From NCBI GenBank assembly GCA_020081605.1, contig JAHREC010000011.1, forward strand, positions 5,270,001 through 5,334,000: 64,000 nucleotides of DNA. The letters are read 5' to 3'. The DNA comes from Albifimbria verrucaria (Eukaryota; Ascomycota; Sordariomycetes; Hypocreales; Stachybotryaceae). The notes below the pieces were generated by a model. It did no database searches. It was not told the DNA's origin and worked only from the letters and a program-made list of their open reading frames with translations. This document shows positions 11,342 to 24,149 of the stretch, piece by piece. How positions within the stretch are numbered: position 1 is the first letter of the stretch; each line of letters begins with the position of its first letter. A program made the translations under genes and the position numbers.

Positions 11342-12602
11342 CTAGGCCATCAGGAAATAGGAAGGGTTGCTACCAGGTAGCTTGTCAAGCTTTCCATTGA
11401 GGCCGACATCCTCCTGGGGAGCGGGATTTTCGGGAACCTGTGCCGAAATCTCGCCAGGGCTGCCGTTGGGACCAACGTTCAGACTATAATTCGGGTCATT
11501 GGCACCGTTCGGGCCTGTGCATGTAGCCATGGACCTTTCTAGACGTGCCCGATCTTCCCAACCTTGGAGATAATCGCCATCTACAAGTCTAGTTAGCAAA
11601 ATTCTTGATGCAGCCTCAGCACAAGTAAGAATGACTTACGCAGACCATATCCAATACCATCGCCAATACCATCGCCCTCCGAGTAGACCCAGTGGTTGAA
11701 GTTGGTGACTTGGCGAGTGTTGTATAAGAACTCGGTGAAGACCGACACAATAGCAATAGGGTGGGATTCAGGGCAGACACCGCCATTGTAATCGCCAATA
11801 ACAGGAAAGGCCAACTAACAACATAGTCAAGGTGCAGAACTAGGATTGTGTAGTCAAGGTAGTGGAAGGACTTACATGGCTCTTGTGGTCAGCCGAATTC
11901 AGGTCTTTCCCATTCCAGCACGAGGGAAAGAAAGTCTGAGAACGCATCCCCGCGCAAGGGGTTTGACGAAGCTCAACAGTATCCTATCCGGGGTCAAGGC
12001 AGACGTGAGAGATGGCACGGTGTTCAGGGTTGGAGCGGTCGTAGGTCCTGCAACAGGTTTGCCGGTTAGCGATACACTATTTAAGAGGATTCACCTATGG
12101 CTTACTTTCGGGTCGGATCATCAACTACCATGCGGAGCCCGGCCGGAGGTGCAATAGCGCCGCGGGTGCCATCGCAGTTCTGCCGGCCTGGGGTGTAGTC
12201 GCAAGTTCGATCAATGTAGTAGGCATTCTAGATGGCTGGATGTTGGCTGGTTTCATGTAGCAACCTCGGGGTTTCTTACAATTCCGAGTAATTTGAAAAG
12301 TTCAAACTTGCCGTCCTTGCCCTGATGATAGAGCTGGGATTGCCAATAGTTGCTCTTATCCAACATCTTATTGCACGTGGTAGACTTAGAGTTTCGCGCT
12401 TGCTCGGCCATTATATTGAAGTTAAAGGCCATTCCGCCAACGATAGCATGAACACGGGGCTTATCTTACCAAGAAAGACGATAGGATCACCTTGATAGAT
12501 CGCTAGAGGACCGCACTGGACGATGAAGAGTCCGCCCTGAGCTTGGACGCTTGGCGCAACCGCGACCATCAGCGCGAGAAGGTGAATAGACTTGGCGAAC
12601 AT
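11342..12602 (-). CDS. Secreted DUF1996 protein
   Basis: DUF1996 secreted protein; the molecular function of the family is not established. Start ATG 12600-12602 opens a clear signal peptide (MFAKSIHLLALMVAV, cleavage after about 20 residues, SVQAQ). Then come the DUF1996 hallmarks: DPIV near the N-terminus, VHAIVGG, SNYW, CDYTPGRQNCDGTRG, a glycine/proline-rich APPAGLRM block, AISHVCLD, then DLNSADHKSH, GVCPESHP, FNHWVYSEGDG and GDYLQGW. The gene is split by at least three short introns, with donors near 12275 (GTAAGAAA), 12110 (GTAAGCC) and 11873 (GTAAGTCC). One frame change lies at the CCCC/GGGG run near 12460, again a one-base loss. The stop is TAG at 11342-11344. Expression would be secreted and possibly cell-wall associated. 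No link to the neighbouring NRPS is evident. Confidence 0.85.
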
Positions 12603-12639
12603 GCTTGGATCTTTCGAGCTTATTTGACCTAGAAACAGC

Positions 12640-13885
12640 ATCGGGGACTTCGCGAGGGATGATATTTATCCCAGATCAGTTGATAAGATTTCTAAGAGTG
12701 TTATATTTTCCCATTACCGCCATCTTTGCCGCTTCATATATTCGGTCGAATGTTGAATTTTTCTTCACAGCAACTTCAGTTTTCCAAGATTTTCAAATCC
12801 GAAAACAGTGAAAAGGTCGGCCCGATTGTCCGTTTTGTTCATCCCCGATGGTTCTTCAACCCTCATCAGATACGATTCGTTTGATCTGTGTGATTACTAC
12901 TAAGCGCTTACAACTACGATTAATGCTTGGTTCACACCTAGTGATGTAACTATTCGGGGCAGTCCTGACGTGGAGTTAGTCTCCTTATAGTCTGGGCAGT
13001 GATTGTCGAATAGGGTGACTGGAGACGTCTTCGTTTATCCTCTCCTATGTCGGCTCGTGTGGCCAGCGGGGAACTTAGCTTATAGCACGTAAGTGAAATT
13101 TAGCCATGCATGAGGACGCTTGATCAATACCAACCAGGACTGTAGATCCTACCTCACATCATCCCCAAAGAGCCGAACCAGTGTAGCATGGTGTGCAGAA
13201 TACACGGACTCACTGAATACAACTCATGTCGGTATCTTCCAAAAGAACAACACACCATCAAGTGTAATGAAATGGTTATGTGAGGGGCTTAGTAACCTGA
13301 GTAGTAATTATTAATATAATACCTGTACTGGATGACACTCGCGACAGTAACCGACTCTATCTTAGCCTTATCCAAGTTCTCGTGCAAATCAGTATTTAGC
13401 GAAGTTTTTATATTCACATAAATCCTCAATTAATACTTGGTGTTCTAGTTGCGGTCTTGTATCACGGAATCATCCAAGGATGGATAATGTTAGCATATAT
13501 AACTTAGTAGCCACGAACAAGCCCACTGAACAACATGAATCAGGCATGTGGGAAGCTTGGCTGTGAACGCTAGGATCGGCCCGATTAAGGCAGAACGCCG
13601 ATACTGCGAAGGGATAGTTTGGAGTCTTCCTGTTGACTGCAATAAGGAAAGTTATAACCATACTCTCCAGTCTGTCATTGGCCGTACTTAGAGTAGCTAT
13701 AAATCGGCATGCTTGGCCACCACTACTGTATGGCGCCACTAGGCCGAACGGGACCACACTCGACGAAGGATAGGCCGGCCGGTCGGGTAACGGTGAATAA
13801 CTGAAATAAACCGACCTGAAATAGCGGGTTTGCCTCCACGCGTCACCAAAAAGTGTTTGTCATAATTTTTGCATCTACGTAGCCT
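12640..13885. other. Intergenic, nothing supported
   Basis: About 1.2 kb of mixed composition. Short open frames (for example 13120-13314 + and 13470-13757 -) have no family features. No repeat or RNA gene recognised. Confidence 0.4.
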
Positions 13886-13889
13886 CACT

Positions 13890-14125
13890 CTCCAGTGGTC
13901 TCGATGTTGCAGTTGCTGTACTACTAGTTAAAGGTGAGGCTAATAGTGTTATCAACCATATTTCAGCTACCAACGAGGACTGTGCTGAAAAAGTTGCTAA
14001 GAAGATTTAAGCAAAGGCACTCGGGCTTTCCTCTGTCAAGCCAATGTCAGCAAGGTTTCGGACCTTCTCAAGCTAGTGGATGCTATACTCAGTATTAGTA
14101 AAATGGTACGACCCTAACTGACATC
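13890..14125 (+). pseudogene. Short-chain dehydrogenase/reductase, N-terminal fragment
   Basis: Across two frames the sequence reads like the region after the first Rossmann strand of a classical SDR: VINHISATNEDCAEKVAKKI, then (after a frame change near 14010) an AFLCQANVSKVSDLLKLVDA stretch. This matches the family pattern of an NADP-specificity loop followed by a helix and a D/NV strand. The catalytic Tyr-x-x-x-Lys half is missing: the frame dissolves after about 14125 and the AT-rich block starts at about 14220. The glycine motif is also not visible. I read it as a relic truncated at the edge of the AT block. Confidence 0.6.
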
Positions 14126-14219
14126 ATAACTCAGCCCTCGGAATAACTATAAACTGATTGGGAACAACGAAAGATTTACAGGTATCCTACGAGATATAGC
14201 ACTAAGACTAGAAGAATAA

Positions 14220-15860
14220 ATTACTAAATAGATTAAATATATATACCTAGAAGGATATATAATAATAAAAAGAAATTAATATAAAAATAAAAAAATTAAA
14301 GATTTTAAATAAAAAATAATAAGAATCTTTATAAAAAAAGTTAATTAATTAAATAAAAATTATATTATATAAAAATATTAAAATTAATATATAATATAAT
14401 TTTAAGATTATAAATATAAATAATTTATTTTATAAAATTTAAATATATAAATAAATATTTTATATTTTAAATTTTAATTAAAAGATATATTTAAAATTAA
14501 TATTATATAACTTTTATATTATTTATATATTTTAAACTTTAATATTAAATAACTTTTAATATAATATAAGATAAATAAAAATATATATAAATTTATAAAT
14601 ATATATAATTAATTATTTAATTAAATATATAATAAAAGTTTTATAAATAAAAATTAAATTAATAATAAATTATTATTAATTTAATATATAATTAATATAT
14701 ATAATAATTAAAAGTAAATTATATATAAAATATATTTATTTTAAATAATTTAATATTAAAATTTTATATTTAATATAATTTTTTTTTATATTTTAAATAA
14801 TTCTATTTAATATATATTTTTATAAAAATAAAAAGTAATTTAATATTTCTTTTAGTTTATTATTATTATAAATCTTAAAATTATTATTATTATTATTATT
14901 TTTAAATATAAGATTAATTATTAATCTTTAAAATATAAAAACTAATTATAATTATATATAATAAATATATATTATTATATTATTAATATTATAGAGATAA
15001 ATATAATATATATTATATTTAATTATTTTATATATTTATATTTATTTACTTTAAGATATTTTATATATTATATTAATATAAATTATAATATTTTAATAAT
15101 TAAAAAGCTCTCATTTATTTAATTTTTAATTATTTTTAATTTAATCTTTAAATAATATTATTTAAATTTATTTAATTTATTATTATATAATAGTTTAATA
15201 CCTTATTATAATTATTACTTATATTAATTATTCTATCTATAATAACTTTAATTTTAATTATTTTATATTATATTATATTTTATATTAATTTTATAATTAT
15301 TTTAATTTAATTAAAATTAATATATTAAAAATATTTTATATTATATTTATATTAAAATAGAGTTATTATAAACACTTATTTATAATAATAATTAAAATTA
15401 TAATATATTTAAAGATTTTTATAAAATAATATTAAATAATATTAAATTATAGTTTAATAAAATATATAAAATAAATATATAAAAATAAATATTTAAAATA
15501 TTAAATATATATATTTTTATCTTTAAATATTACTATTCTTTAAATATAAATATTTATAATAATAATAAGAAATATTTTTAATATAATATATTTTTATATA
15601 TAATTTATTATAATTTTAATTATTTAAGTTATTATTATTATTTTTATTTATTTTTATTTATAAATTTCTAAGTTTAAATTCTTTAAAATATATTATTAAT
15701 TCTATTTAATAAAAGTATTAATTAAATAAATTATACTTAAATAAAAACCCCTTATATTAACTAATTTATTTATATATTAAAATAAAAACTAAAGTTTAAT
15801 AATTTAAATATATATAATCTTTTAAATTATATAATTTAATAAGTATTCTATCTTAATCTG
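14220..15860. other. AT-rich block, extreme RIP-like composition
   Basis: About 1.6 kb composed almost only of A and T with no ORF. C and G are nearly absent on both strands, typical of fully RIPed repeat DNA. I cannot identify the parent element. The right edge carries a small fragment similar to the 3' end of the secreted-protein gene at 57.9 kb. Confidence 0.7.
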
Positions 15861-15912
15861 AGATTAGTTCTACATTCCTAACATATTATTACATAGATAA
15901 CTCTCAAATAAG
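15852..15912 (-). pseudogene. Fragment similar to the 3' end of the secreted-protein gene at 57917
   Basis: The minus strand here encodes VRNVELISD followed by a stop and GAT. The same nine residues and stop end the gene at 57917-59554. The surrounding 50-60 bp also match at many positions, with mostly C/T and G/A differences. It is a small, RIP-eroded paralogous fragment. Confidence 0.5.
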
Positions 15913-16385
15913 ACTATATATCAGGCGATATATAGAAAAGGGATGTGTTTGTTTTGTATTGTATTAAGCAATGCAGCCGTCATCGAGTCTGAAGGCGATA
16001 ACACGCAGCTCGATTGTCTAGCTATTTTACCTCAAGCTCGGGGTGTAGGTAGAGCTTAGCCTACGATGTTAGATAGAAGACCTAATACAAGCACCTACAT
16101 ATTCTTTTAAGTAGGGTACTACTTGCAAAGCTGAAGCAGGTCGTAGAATAATCGTATCACTACTGGTAGACCTATTGTCTTCTTGATCATGACATAGAGC
16201 AGAAGATATATACAAAGGCTGTTATGCTTTGATCTGGATAGCTAGTTTGAATTCAAATATTATATTATGATGATCACGAAGCAAATAAGCATCGGAGTTT
16301 GTATAAAGACTAACAAATCCACCCAAGTACTACACAAAATATCAACTTTCTCCGCTCTCCACTGAGAACCTACCTCCGAGACCAA
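15913..16385. other. Intergenic, nothing supported
   Basis: Spacer of mixed composition between the AT block and the FAD oxidase stop. No coding or RNA signal seen. Confidence 0.4.
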
Positions 16386-16389
16386 ATAC

Positions 16390-17937
16390 TCATAGCTTAT
16401 AATAACCTTTCCATAAATCCTTCAAGAGCCTTTTCTGATCGTATTTCTTTGCAACACGGCGCAATCGCTCATGATTGTCAGCACCGTAACTCCCGTAGAT
16501 GTCCTGCAGTTTCCCACCGTAGTTCATGTACTTGAATTCGTTGCCAAGCCCTACGTTCGTGGCCATGGAGCCGACTTTGTCAAAGAAGGCCTTCCAACGT
16601 ATGTCAATAATACGGTCCAGCGACGGATCCTCCCATAGGCCTAGAACATGCAGATCGAATACTGGGAACCTCCCATTGGGCTTGAGCCCGAGCGGGTTTC
16701 CTCCGTTTCTGAGCATGATTTCGAGAGTAGGGGTTGTGAGCGCCTGTACTGTGAAGCTGAAGCTCGCGGTTTGGTTACGTTCGCGGGCAATGGTCCGTAT
16801 CTTATCTGCCGTGTCTCTCCAAAGATTAATGATGTCTTTCAATAACTGGTCGCTTCCAGGTCCTCCCGAGATACTCCCGACGGAAAATGCCCGTTGTCCA
16901 CCATTGGTATCGCGTATTAGTTCAAGTTGACTCCCAAGGTGGTAACGAGGGTGTTATTGAAGATTTGCCGGGGAAGGCGAGCCAATTCATCAAAAGTATC
17001 AAACGTGCCTCCCACAGGGTGTTCAAAATTGAGGTGATATGTAAAGGTGACCACATCTGGATCGTTGGCTGTACCAAGATACGCTAGATGATAGAATATG
17101 TGGGCGTCCTGGTCAATGTGTAGTACATCCCTCGAGAGCCTTGTAAATTCCTGAAGCACAGCTTCCCTTTCTGAATAGGGCCAGAAAGTCAAGCGGCTCC
17201 AGACATCGCCTTGCTCGTACACGTTGACATCGAATCTCGTCACGATGCCGAAGTTGGAACCGCCACCGCCGCGTAGTGCCCAGAAGAGGTCGCTGTTTTT
17301 GTGTGTGTTTGCATTGACAATCTTGCCCGAGGCCAAGACAACCTCAAAGTTCTGAACATTATCACATGCCCAGCCTCTGCGCCCAGAGAGAAACGAGATA
17401 CCTCCGCCGAGAATGAAGCCCCTGACACCGATTGTTGGACCGCGACCGCCTACTACCGCAAGCCGAAGTGGATCAAGAATGGCAGCAACATCTCCCAACG
17501 AGCCCCCGGTCCCAGGGAGACACTCGATCGGTCGGCTGCTAAATTCACGGCGTTCATATGTTGAAGATCAATGGTAACCCCATCTTGTATGTTGGATCCG
17601 GCGAATGCGGTATGGCCACCAGCCTTAACTGCAAAAGGACCCTTCAGTTTAGTCAAGATGCCGATAATGGTTGACACGTCGGTGGCAGACGACGGAAGGA
17701 CGAAGCATGCAGGCGTGAGACTTGATTGTTTTGACGACCAGAATATGTTCGAGATGTTGTATGCATCTGTGCCTTGATATACCACCTTGCCAGGCAAAGC
17801 ATCATCGAGGGCTTCACACTGAGATACGGTTAGGCAGGGAATGTGAATTTGGCTAAACGAAGTCCACATACTGGTTCAATTGCCTGTGAGGATATCGGGC
17901 TGGAAAAATAAATGATTGTGATCCACAAAAGCTTCAT
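16390..17937 (-). CDS. Secreted FAD-linked oxidase, berberine-bridge-enzyme type
   Basis: FAD_binding_4 plus BBE-domain oxidoreductase (VAO superfamily). These enzymes oxidise small molecules with O2 and are common in fungal metabolite clusters. The best start is ATG 17935-17937. It gives a signal-peptide-like leader (MKLLWITIIYF...SSQA) that joins the main frame across a two-C run at 17873-17874. The shorter start at 17869 has no leader. Domain features: PSSATDVSTII, VKAGGHTAF with the flavinylated His, RGFILGGGISFLSGRRGWACDN, LFWALRGGGGSNFGIVT, and a C-terminal BBE segment (KYMNYGG...YG.N..RL..VAKKYD). Two more one-base breaks lie at about 17491-17493 and 16921-16922. Total length about 516 aa, normal for the family. 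Stop TGA at 16390-16392. It could tailor the product of the nearby NRPS, but it lies 10 kb away past AT-rich DNA. Confidence 0.9.
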
Positions 17938-18039
17938 AATTGACACTGATTGATTGACCTTGTACTGATTACGCTGGAGCCGACGTAGCCGGTAATCAAG
18001 CTGACAAGAAGAGGGGCATAGCGGCGGGGCATGTATGTA

Positions 18040-18855
18040 TATATGATAGTCCTGTCGCCCTGGCTAATTAAGCAATTCTCCTCATTCGTCGGTTTACCCA
18101 ATGTGAGAGTGACCCTGGTCTTGAATAGTGCAAATAATCGAGTGGCTGGCTCACTTCTTCAGCTTTCCTTGCTTGGCGCTTCCAGTAAGTTCATGATACT
18201 CCGGCCGCATCGATGAGTTACATAACCAAACAATCCTCGAAGCCACGTCTTTATTGATATAAGGAATATTGCCAGCACTTCCGGGAGACTCAAATTCGTT
18301 GGCCGGTGCCATCAATCGGTATGCAATACTCCGACTTTTTGGAAAGCACTCAGGGTCCTAGCGAGAGCAGGTTTGCTTCTTCTATGCCATGCAAGCGAAA
18401 TCGAACGCGTTCCTCTATCTCTATACGTAATGCAGAATCGTCAAGATTTATCGTGCAGGGAAGGATAATAGCACAACCCACACTCCGGGCCCGCAATTTG
18501 ATATAGTGAAGGTCTCCCACGAATGGCAAACAGCATGCCCATATTCAAGGCTCGTGAATACCTTCGAGGCATTAATTAAAATGCCCTGCATACACTTCTC
18601 GATGCGCAAAGGAGCCTCGGGCTGCATAACGTCCAATTAGGTGATGTGGTTAAGCGCCGCTAGTCTCAGAGTCCAAACGATTTTGTTGCTCCGGGGTTTA
18701 GGCTCTCCATCAGGCTGCCTCGGAAAAGGTGGCTGTGCTGTGGATGTAGAATTTCCTTTTGCCTCGTACCTACCATCCCTGGCGCCATTCCTAAGTCAAT
18801 TTCAGATACAGCATTCTCCGAGCTCGAGATACCCACATATCTGGCCACGGCTTTC
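18040..18855. other. Intergenic, nothing supported
   Basis: Probably contains the divergent promoters of the FAD oxidase (-) and the STAND gene (+). Short frames have no recognisable content. A CATATATACAT word near 18030-18045 could be the oxidase TATA region. Confidence 0.35.
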
Positions 18856-18860
18856 GAGGA

Positions 18861-21800
18861 ATGGAGCCGCCAAAGGCTCCGCAGCGCCCCGAAGAGGCTG
18901 TTTTTAATGAGGCCCAGGATAAGTTTCTATCGGGTTTGCATACCAAAGACCGAGCACTTTACTCGCCATGTGCCACTTCACACGACTTGCTGCTCGCTGT
19001 GGGGCAGCTAAAAGTCGTCGCCACCAACACCAAAGACGGGCAAAGACATCGCATCAAGGTAAATCGATGGATTGGCACAATCAGCAGTCTAGGAAAGGTT
19101 TTGAAACCCTATTTTGATACCGTTGGAGTATTTGTGTCCTCCAATCCTCAATATGCCGCTCTCGTCTGGGGGTCTCTGCGCCTGATTCTTCAGGTCAGTT
19201 TCATCAATTTGTTTCCATCGTAATAATAAGATTGACCTAATGCAATCGTAGTTGGCTTCCAATTACACCGAGTTCTTTGACAAGTTGATAAGCTTACTGA
19301 CAGGCATTACCGATTCATTTCCACAGTATAATTTGGTTTTCGGGATAGAGTTGCGCGGTAAGAGTGCCCAACTCGTGCGTAAACATGTTGGCGCAATCTA
19401 CGAAGTGCTTCTCCAAATCTTTCATGCCGCAGTCCCAGTTTTTACCACCGCTGATGGAAGTAGGTTGCTTTCGTTCCTATAATGACCTAAAAATAACCCA
19501 CCAATGGCCCGAACTATATTGAGCTGAAGCGAACCCCTGTAGTCATTAGGCAACTGATGTGGATGCCCTTTGATGTTCGGTTTGCCGAGTTGACCGAGCT
19601 CCTCTCTCAGCATCGCCAATCCTTGAACGGGATACTTGGGATTTCAACCATGGCAACCCTGTCTGATGAAACCAAGGTTGCGAGTGTGAACCGACAGGAT
19701 ACTGCAGCTGAATGGGCTCGAAGCCAAGAGGAGCGAGACGCCGCATCGAAAGAACGTATAGCCGCCAATGCAGAAAGGAAAGCCCGGCCAGAGTGGAGGG
19801 TGCACACTCACGAGAAGCTTGATGAAATCGCTCACCATTTCTTACTTGGAAAGCGGAGCTTGAGCAAGGCGCAACATAAGAGTATGTACTATCCTTGAAG
19901 AGTTATCCCGTGATACTTACTTCCGTCCACTCGTCTCCTTTTGAACTTGTTAACAAACTCAGATGAAATGTTCTCCACTGCACATGAACCCATATACCCA
20001 CCAGACTACGAAGACGCAAGAGATGTTGCTTCTCGTGTGCGTCTTGATGGAACAAAAGAATGGGTGTTTAGCACTCGCAGCTTTCAACATTGGTCCAGTA
20101 GACAATGCAGGGAAGAGCAAGAAGGCTCCTTTGGAGACAACGTCATGTGGATAACTGGTTCTGTGATTCTTACCCAGGCTCATTTGGGACTTGCTAACAA
20201 GGACTAGGCAAGCCCGGCGCGGGGAAAACCGTCTTGGCCACGTCTGTTATCGGTCACCTAGAGCAGTCTTGGCCAGAATGCCTCGTATTCTACTTCTTCT
20301 TCCGATCTGAATCTCTGCGTATCCAGTCACTCGATGCGGCTGAGCGCGCTCTCCTCACCCAGGTCCTTGCCAAAGGACGAGACGATATGGAGACATTGGA
20401 TAAAATAGCTTTTGCCTCCCAGCGCTCGAAGAGTGGCCAGAAAAGTATACAGAGTCTGTTGTTTCCGATCTACTGCGCCTTTGCCTTCCTATCGACGCCG
20501 TCATCGTGCCAGAAGCAGTCGACGAATGCAACTCAATCAGTGAAGTCTTGAGCTACATCCAAGATATCCTGGCTATTCGGCCAAGAACTCGGTCCCTTCT
20601 TCTGAGTCGAATCAATGTATTAGGTTGAAGCAACTGGTGCCGAATTATCTGCATATTGAGTTCCTGAAGCCGGAGGTCTATGAAGATTTGAGATATTTCT
20701 TTGCTACGGAACTAGGCCTTCTGCATAAGATGGGATTGCTTCCCAGAAAAAGTGGCAACTTGGAGCTTCTTGTACAGAGGTTGGTGCGTGGTGCAGATGC
20801 CATGTTTCTCTGGGCTCGATTAATGGTGAGTCTGTTACACTCACCATCCACAACACCCGGCAACGTCTCGACGTCATGGAAAGAGTTACCGTCCCTGAAG
20901 GGCTGCAGGAAAACTACGAAAGGGTATTCCTCTTTATAGCCTCCACGGGCCCGACAGCGCTTGCGCTTGCCAGCAGATGCCTTGTCAGCTTGACCAGGAA
21001 GAACCAGCCTAAACGGTCGCATTACTTGCGGGAGGTTCTGGTCATTCAGAATTGTTTAGACCAGTCGGCGTTGCTCGAGCGCATCTCCGACTTTGAAGAA
21101 TCAGTTCTCATGTCATGTGCTGACCTGATCGAGCGCTGCCCCGAAACAGACACCCAAAACTCACTTCGGCTGGTACACATCTCAATTAAAGATATGGCGA
21201 ACAGTCTTGCCTTGAATAAAACCTGGGTTGATCGATATATAAACTGTGTGGTCCAATGCATCATATCGGATATTTCAAGTGCTTCAATGGACCTAGCCCG
21301 TTGTTGCGTCCTTGAGCTTCTACGCGCAGAGCCAGAATCAGACGCACATGGCCAGGCCGAAACAGGTTCGAAACAGGATAGATGAGTCGGATAATTTTGT
21401 TCCTTACGCAGCATCCAATATGCTGGAGAATCTCGTTGAAGCAGCTCGCAGCATTGCATCGTCAGATAACACACATTCCCATGTAACGTTAGCAGCCCGA
21501 GGGGGTTGATGCATGTGTTTCCTATCCTGCACGACTTTTTGAACAAACCTTTTCTTCTCTCGAAATGGCTGTTCAATTTCTACCGTTTCACAGACGCGAG
21601 ACAACCCTTTTACACAGCAGCAAACGCATTCGCCGGCTCGATCCGTCGACATTGGTCCGGCAATATCCCAGTGGACGGGTATATACTCCTAGCTCTTGAG
21701 TATTTGACCGGCGAACTGGGTATGATCATCCTGAGTTGTAGACAGGAACTCCGGCAAGACCCTGAAATCACATGGGACGAAGTGATTTCCTTCACCTATA

Positions 21801-21998
21801 GTCGACTCTTCTTCAATCCCGGGAGCACCTTGTATCTAAGCAGGGATGCAGCGCTCCGACAGTACTGGGAGTCACCGCGAAGCCATTATCAGCCGTGTCC
21901 AAAACTACAGCATTTCGACTTGTCACCGCTTTGCCAGGGCTGGGTTGCTCGAATATGAGCCATTCATCAGTTTCGGCGTAGAATTTCTCGTAGATTAG
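18861..21998 (+). CDS. STAND (NLR-like) protein, DUF7708-like N-terminus plus NACHT
   Basis: Fungal STAND NTPase of the kind implicated in non-self recognition and cell death. Exon 1 starts at ATG 18861 and contains a DUF7708-like segment ending ALVWGSLRLILQ. Intron 19194-19251 (GTCAGT...TAG) follows, then the second half of that domain (19252-about 19459) and another intron. A charged coiled-coil-like stretch (19557-19880) and one or two further introns come next. The NACHT Walker A is GKPGAGKTVLAT (about 20209-20245) and the Walker B-like segment is near 20490-20530 (VPEAVDECNS). RPRTRSLLLSR and an NLELLVQRLVRGADAMFLWARLM block follow, as in fungal NACHT proteins. The C-terminal part continues over frame changes near 20455, 20860, 21385 and 21920 to TAG 21996-21998. 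The frame changes are partly introns and partly single-base losses, so exact exon ends are approximate. No ankyrin or TPR repeats are seen inside. A WD40-like stretch lies just downstream. Confidence 0.78.
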
Positions 21999-22149
21999 CA
22001 CGAGATTTTATTATGTATCCTCTCGTGGCTCAGGTATCCATTTCCCGACGAGGTCTCTTTTCCCACAGCCAGAAGTGATGACGCAAGATCTTTTCCATCC
22101 TTCGCACTGTATTCACTATTCATGCATCGGGCGATAACGTAGGAGGTCA

Positions 22150-22950
22150 CTGGTCCTCACAGCTACTTCCCGGTGCCCTACAGCCATCAGACGCCACCAC
22201 CTTCCGATGGTATAGGGGTCGTCCATGCTTATGCACTTACAGCCTTCACTTTAGTCCTAGTGGGCTATATGTCGCTATATCTGAGAATACCAACACTGGA
22301 GCTTTGTATATCGCTTCTAGAGAGCAAGCAATATCAGTTTACCAACACTCCGTAGAGGGTCATCAGGGCCCGATGCTAACCTTTTCAAATATGCTACAGT
22401 TCAGTGCCGGCGCTGAGAGGCTAAGGAGCATTTTGTTTCACCCATTGCGCACAACTGTTGCTATAAAGACCTTTTCGCGGGTTCCAAAATATCCGAGTAA
22501 CTGGGAGACGTACATACACATCTGGGATCTTCAAAAGGTAGGCTTTTCTGCATAGTGCTTCATAGAAGGCTCAGACACTCACAGTAATAACCAGAATACC
22601 CAGCATCAATTAAGAGCTACCAAATCAGTTCGCGGCGGGAAATGATTGAGACTATGGGCTTCTCTGCTTGCGGATGCTATTTCACGGTCATGTTGAAGAA
22701 TGGGAAGTGTGAAGTACTTCAGTTGGGCTGCATCGACCTTATTCCCCGAGCATCCCAGAACCAGACAAAGGCCAAAGCCTGGACTATTCAGCAACATCAC
22801 AAAAGTCGGTGTCTCTAGTGCACTCCAGACTTTTGGATTTAGTTCTGCTCTAGCTAGGAACAGGCCCGGCGACAGCCGCGATGCATTCATAGTGAACAGC
22901 TCTAGATCGTTAAGCAGCGGGGTGCGCCCTGGTGCATTCCTAACTTTTGG
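22150..22950 (+). pseudogene. WD40-like relic, possible C-terminus of a STAND gene
   Basis: Several frames read like beta-propeller blades: LHFSPSGLYVAISE near 22245-22285, an ALYIASREQAISVYQHS stretch, LQFSAGAERLRSILFHP near 22390-22445, and YIHIWDLQK near 22515-22540, which is a typical WD40 blade ending. Later a further frame gives KCEVLQLGCIDLIP. Frames change between segments and no start or stop is convincing. It could be the lost C-terminal sensor of the adjacent NACHT gene or a separate gene whose structure I cannot resolve. Confidence 0.4.
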
Positions 22951-23097
22951 CTAACAGAAAGAAAGTTATGGAGCGATCGCGCTAATGCAGCCTGCTGACG
23001 TCCCTGCATTGATTCGCTACACCAACCGCTGGCCCTCACGCGGGTCGGGACGGACACACATACGTTAAGTCCGTTAGCTAACCCTACTAGTCCTCTG

Positions 23098-23106
23098 ACT
23101 ATAAAT
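23098..23106 (+). promoter_or_regulatory. Possible TATA box of the alpha/beta hydrolase gene
   Basis: CTATAAATG lies about 145 bp before ATG 23245 in otherwise mixed sequence. The position fits a fungal TATA box. No transcript evidence. Confidence 0.35.
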
Positions 23107-23244
23107 GACAATGGGCACGCGCTTTGCAAATTGAAACTCCATTCCTCATCATTGCGTTCATCTGCTGTAGCAGCTTCTCGTTAAATTGAAATCTCTCCCT
23201 TGACAATTAGTAAGGGCCCTATTACTCTCGCCAAACTGGCCACT

Positions 23245-24145
23245 ATGTCCGCCATTTCAATCCCCAAAGGCTCAATCAAGCTTGCCGGCCTCCTCTTCAA
23301 GCCCAGCACTCTTACCAGAAAGCTTCCCGGTATCATCATACTCCATCCTGCTGGCGGTCTAAAAGAGCAGACAGTTAGTATATATGCCAAGAAGCTGTCT
23401 GAAAGGGGCCACGTCGTTATTTGCTTTGACGCCGCTCACCAAGGCGAATCCGAAGGTTTGCCTCGCTACCTTGAAGATCCAGCGGTCCGAGTATCAGATG
23501 CCTCTGCCGTAGCCGACTATCTCCAAGGCCTTGACTATGTAGACCCCAATCGTGTTGGCATTGTCGGCGTCTGTGCAGGAGGTGGGTATGCGACGGCGGC
23601 GGCGTCTAACGATCATCGCTTCAAAGCCGTCGCCCTTGTCAGTCCTGTCAACATGGGCCTCGGGGTCCGTCTCGGGCGCCGCGGCGAAGATGATGCAGCT
23701 CAGAAGCTTATCTTGTTCGAACAAGCCGCCCAAGCCCGACAAGCAGAGGCCCAGGGTGGTGAGCCGGTTCTTGTGCCCATCGTGCAACCCCTGGGCGAAA
23801 GCCCATCAGAGGAGGACAGGAAGGTCCACGACTACTACATGACCCCCGAGGACAGCATCCAAGATGGGTGAACAGGATGCTCCTCTATTCGCTGCCTCTG
23901 TTGGCCAACTTTGACCCCTGGCGATTTGCGGACATCTACCTCAAGCAGCCTGTCCTTATTATTGTGGGGGAAATTCCGCACAGAGGTGGCAAGCTGAAGC
24001 GCTTTTCAACAGACTTGATGGTAATAACAAGGGATTAAAGAATATTATTGTGCCGAAAGGCGGGCACGTAGACTTTTACGACCAGGACGAGTATGTCAGT
24101 CCCGCAGTTGATGAGATTGTCAAGTTTTTTAAGCCAGTATTTTAA
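23245..24145 (+). CDS. Alpha/beta hydrolase, dienelactone-hydrolase-like
   Basis: Serine hydrolase of the alpha/beta fold. Start ATG 23245 (MSAISIPKG...), the first ATG of the conserved frame. Features in order: strand-turn GIIILHPAGGLKEQ, the DAAHQGES segment, a cap start, nucleophile elbow GVCAGGGY (Cys rather than the usual Ser at the GxCxG position, as in dienelactone hydrolases), LVSPVNMG, and a C-terminal block VPKGGHVDFYDQ with the catalytic His. The frame is broken at a three-G run (23866-23868) and a five-G run (23966-23970). One added base at each gives a continuous protein of about 300 aa ending at TAA 24143-24145. Fungal relatives are often annotated as DltD- or polyketide-associated hydrolases. 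The substrate is unknown. It could be detoxification or metabolite processing. Confidence 0.87.
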
Positions 24146-24149
24146 TTTT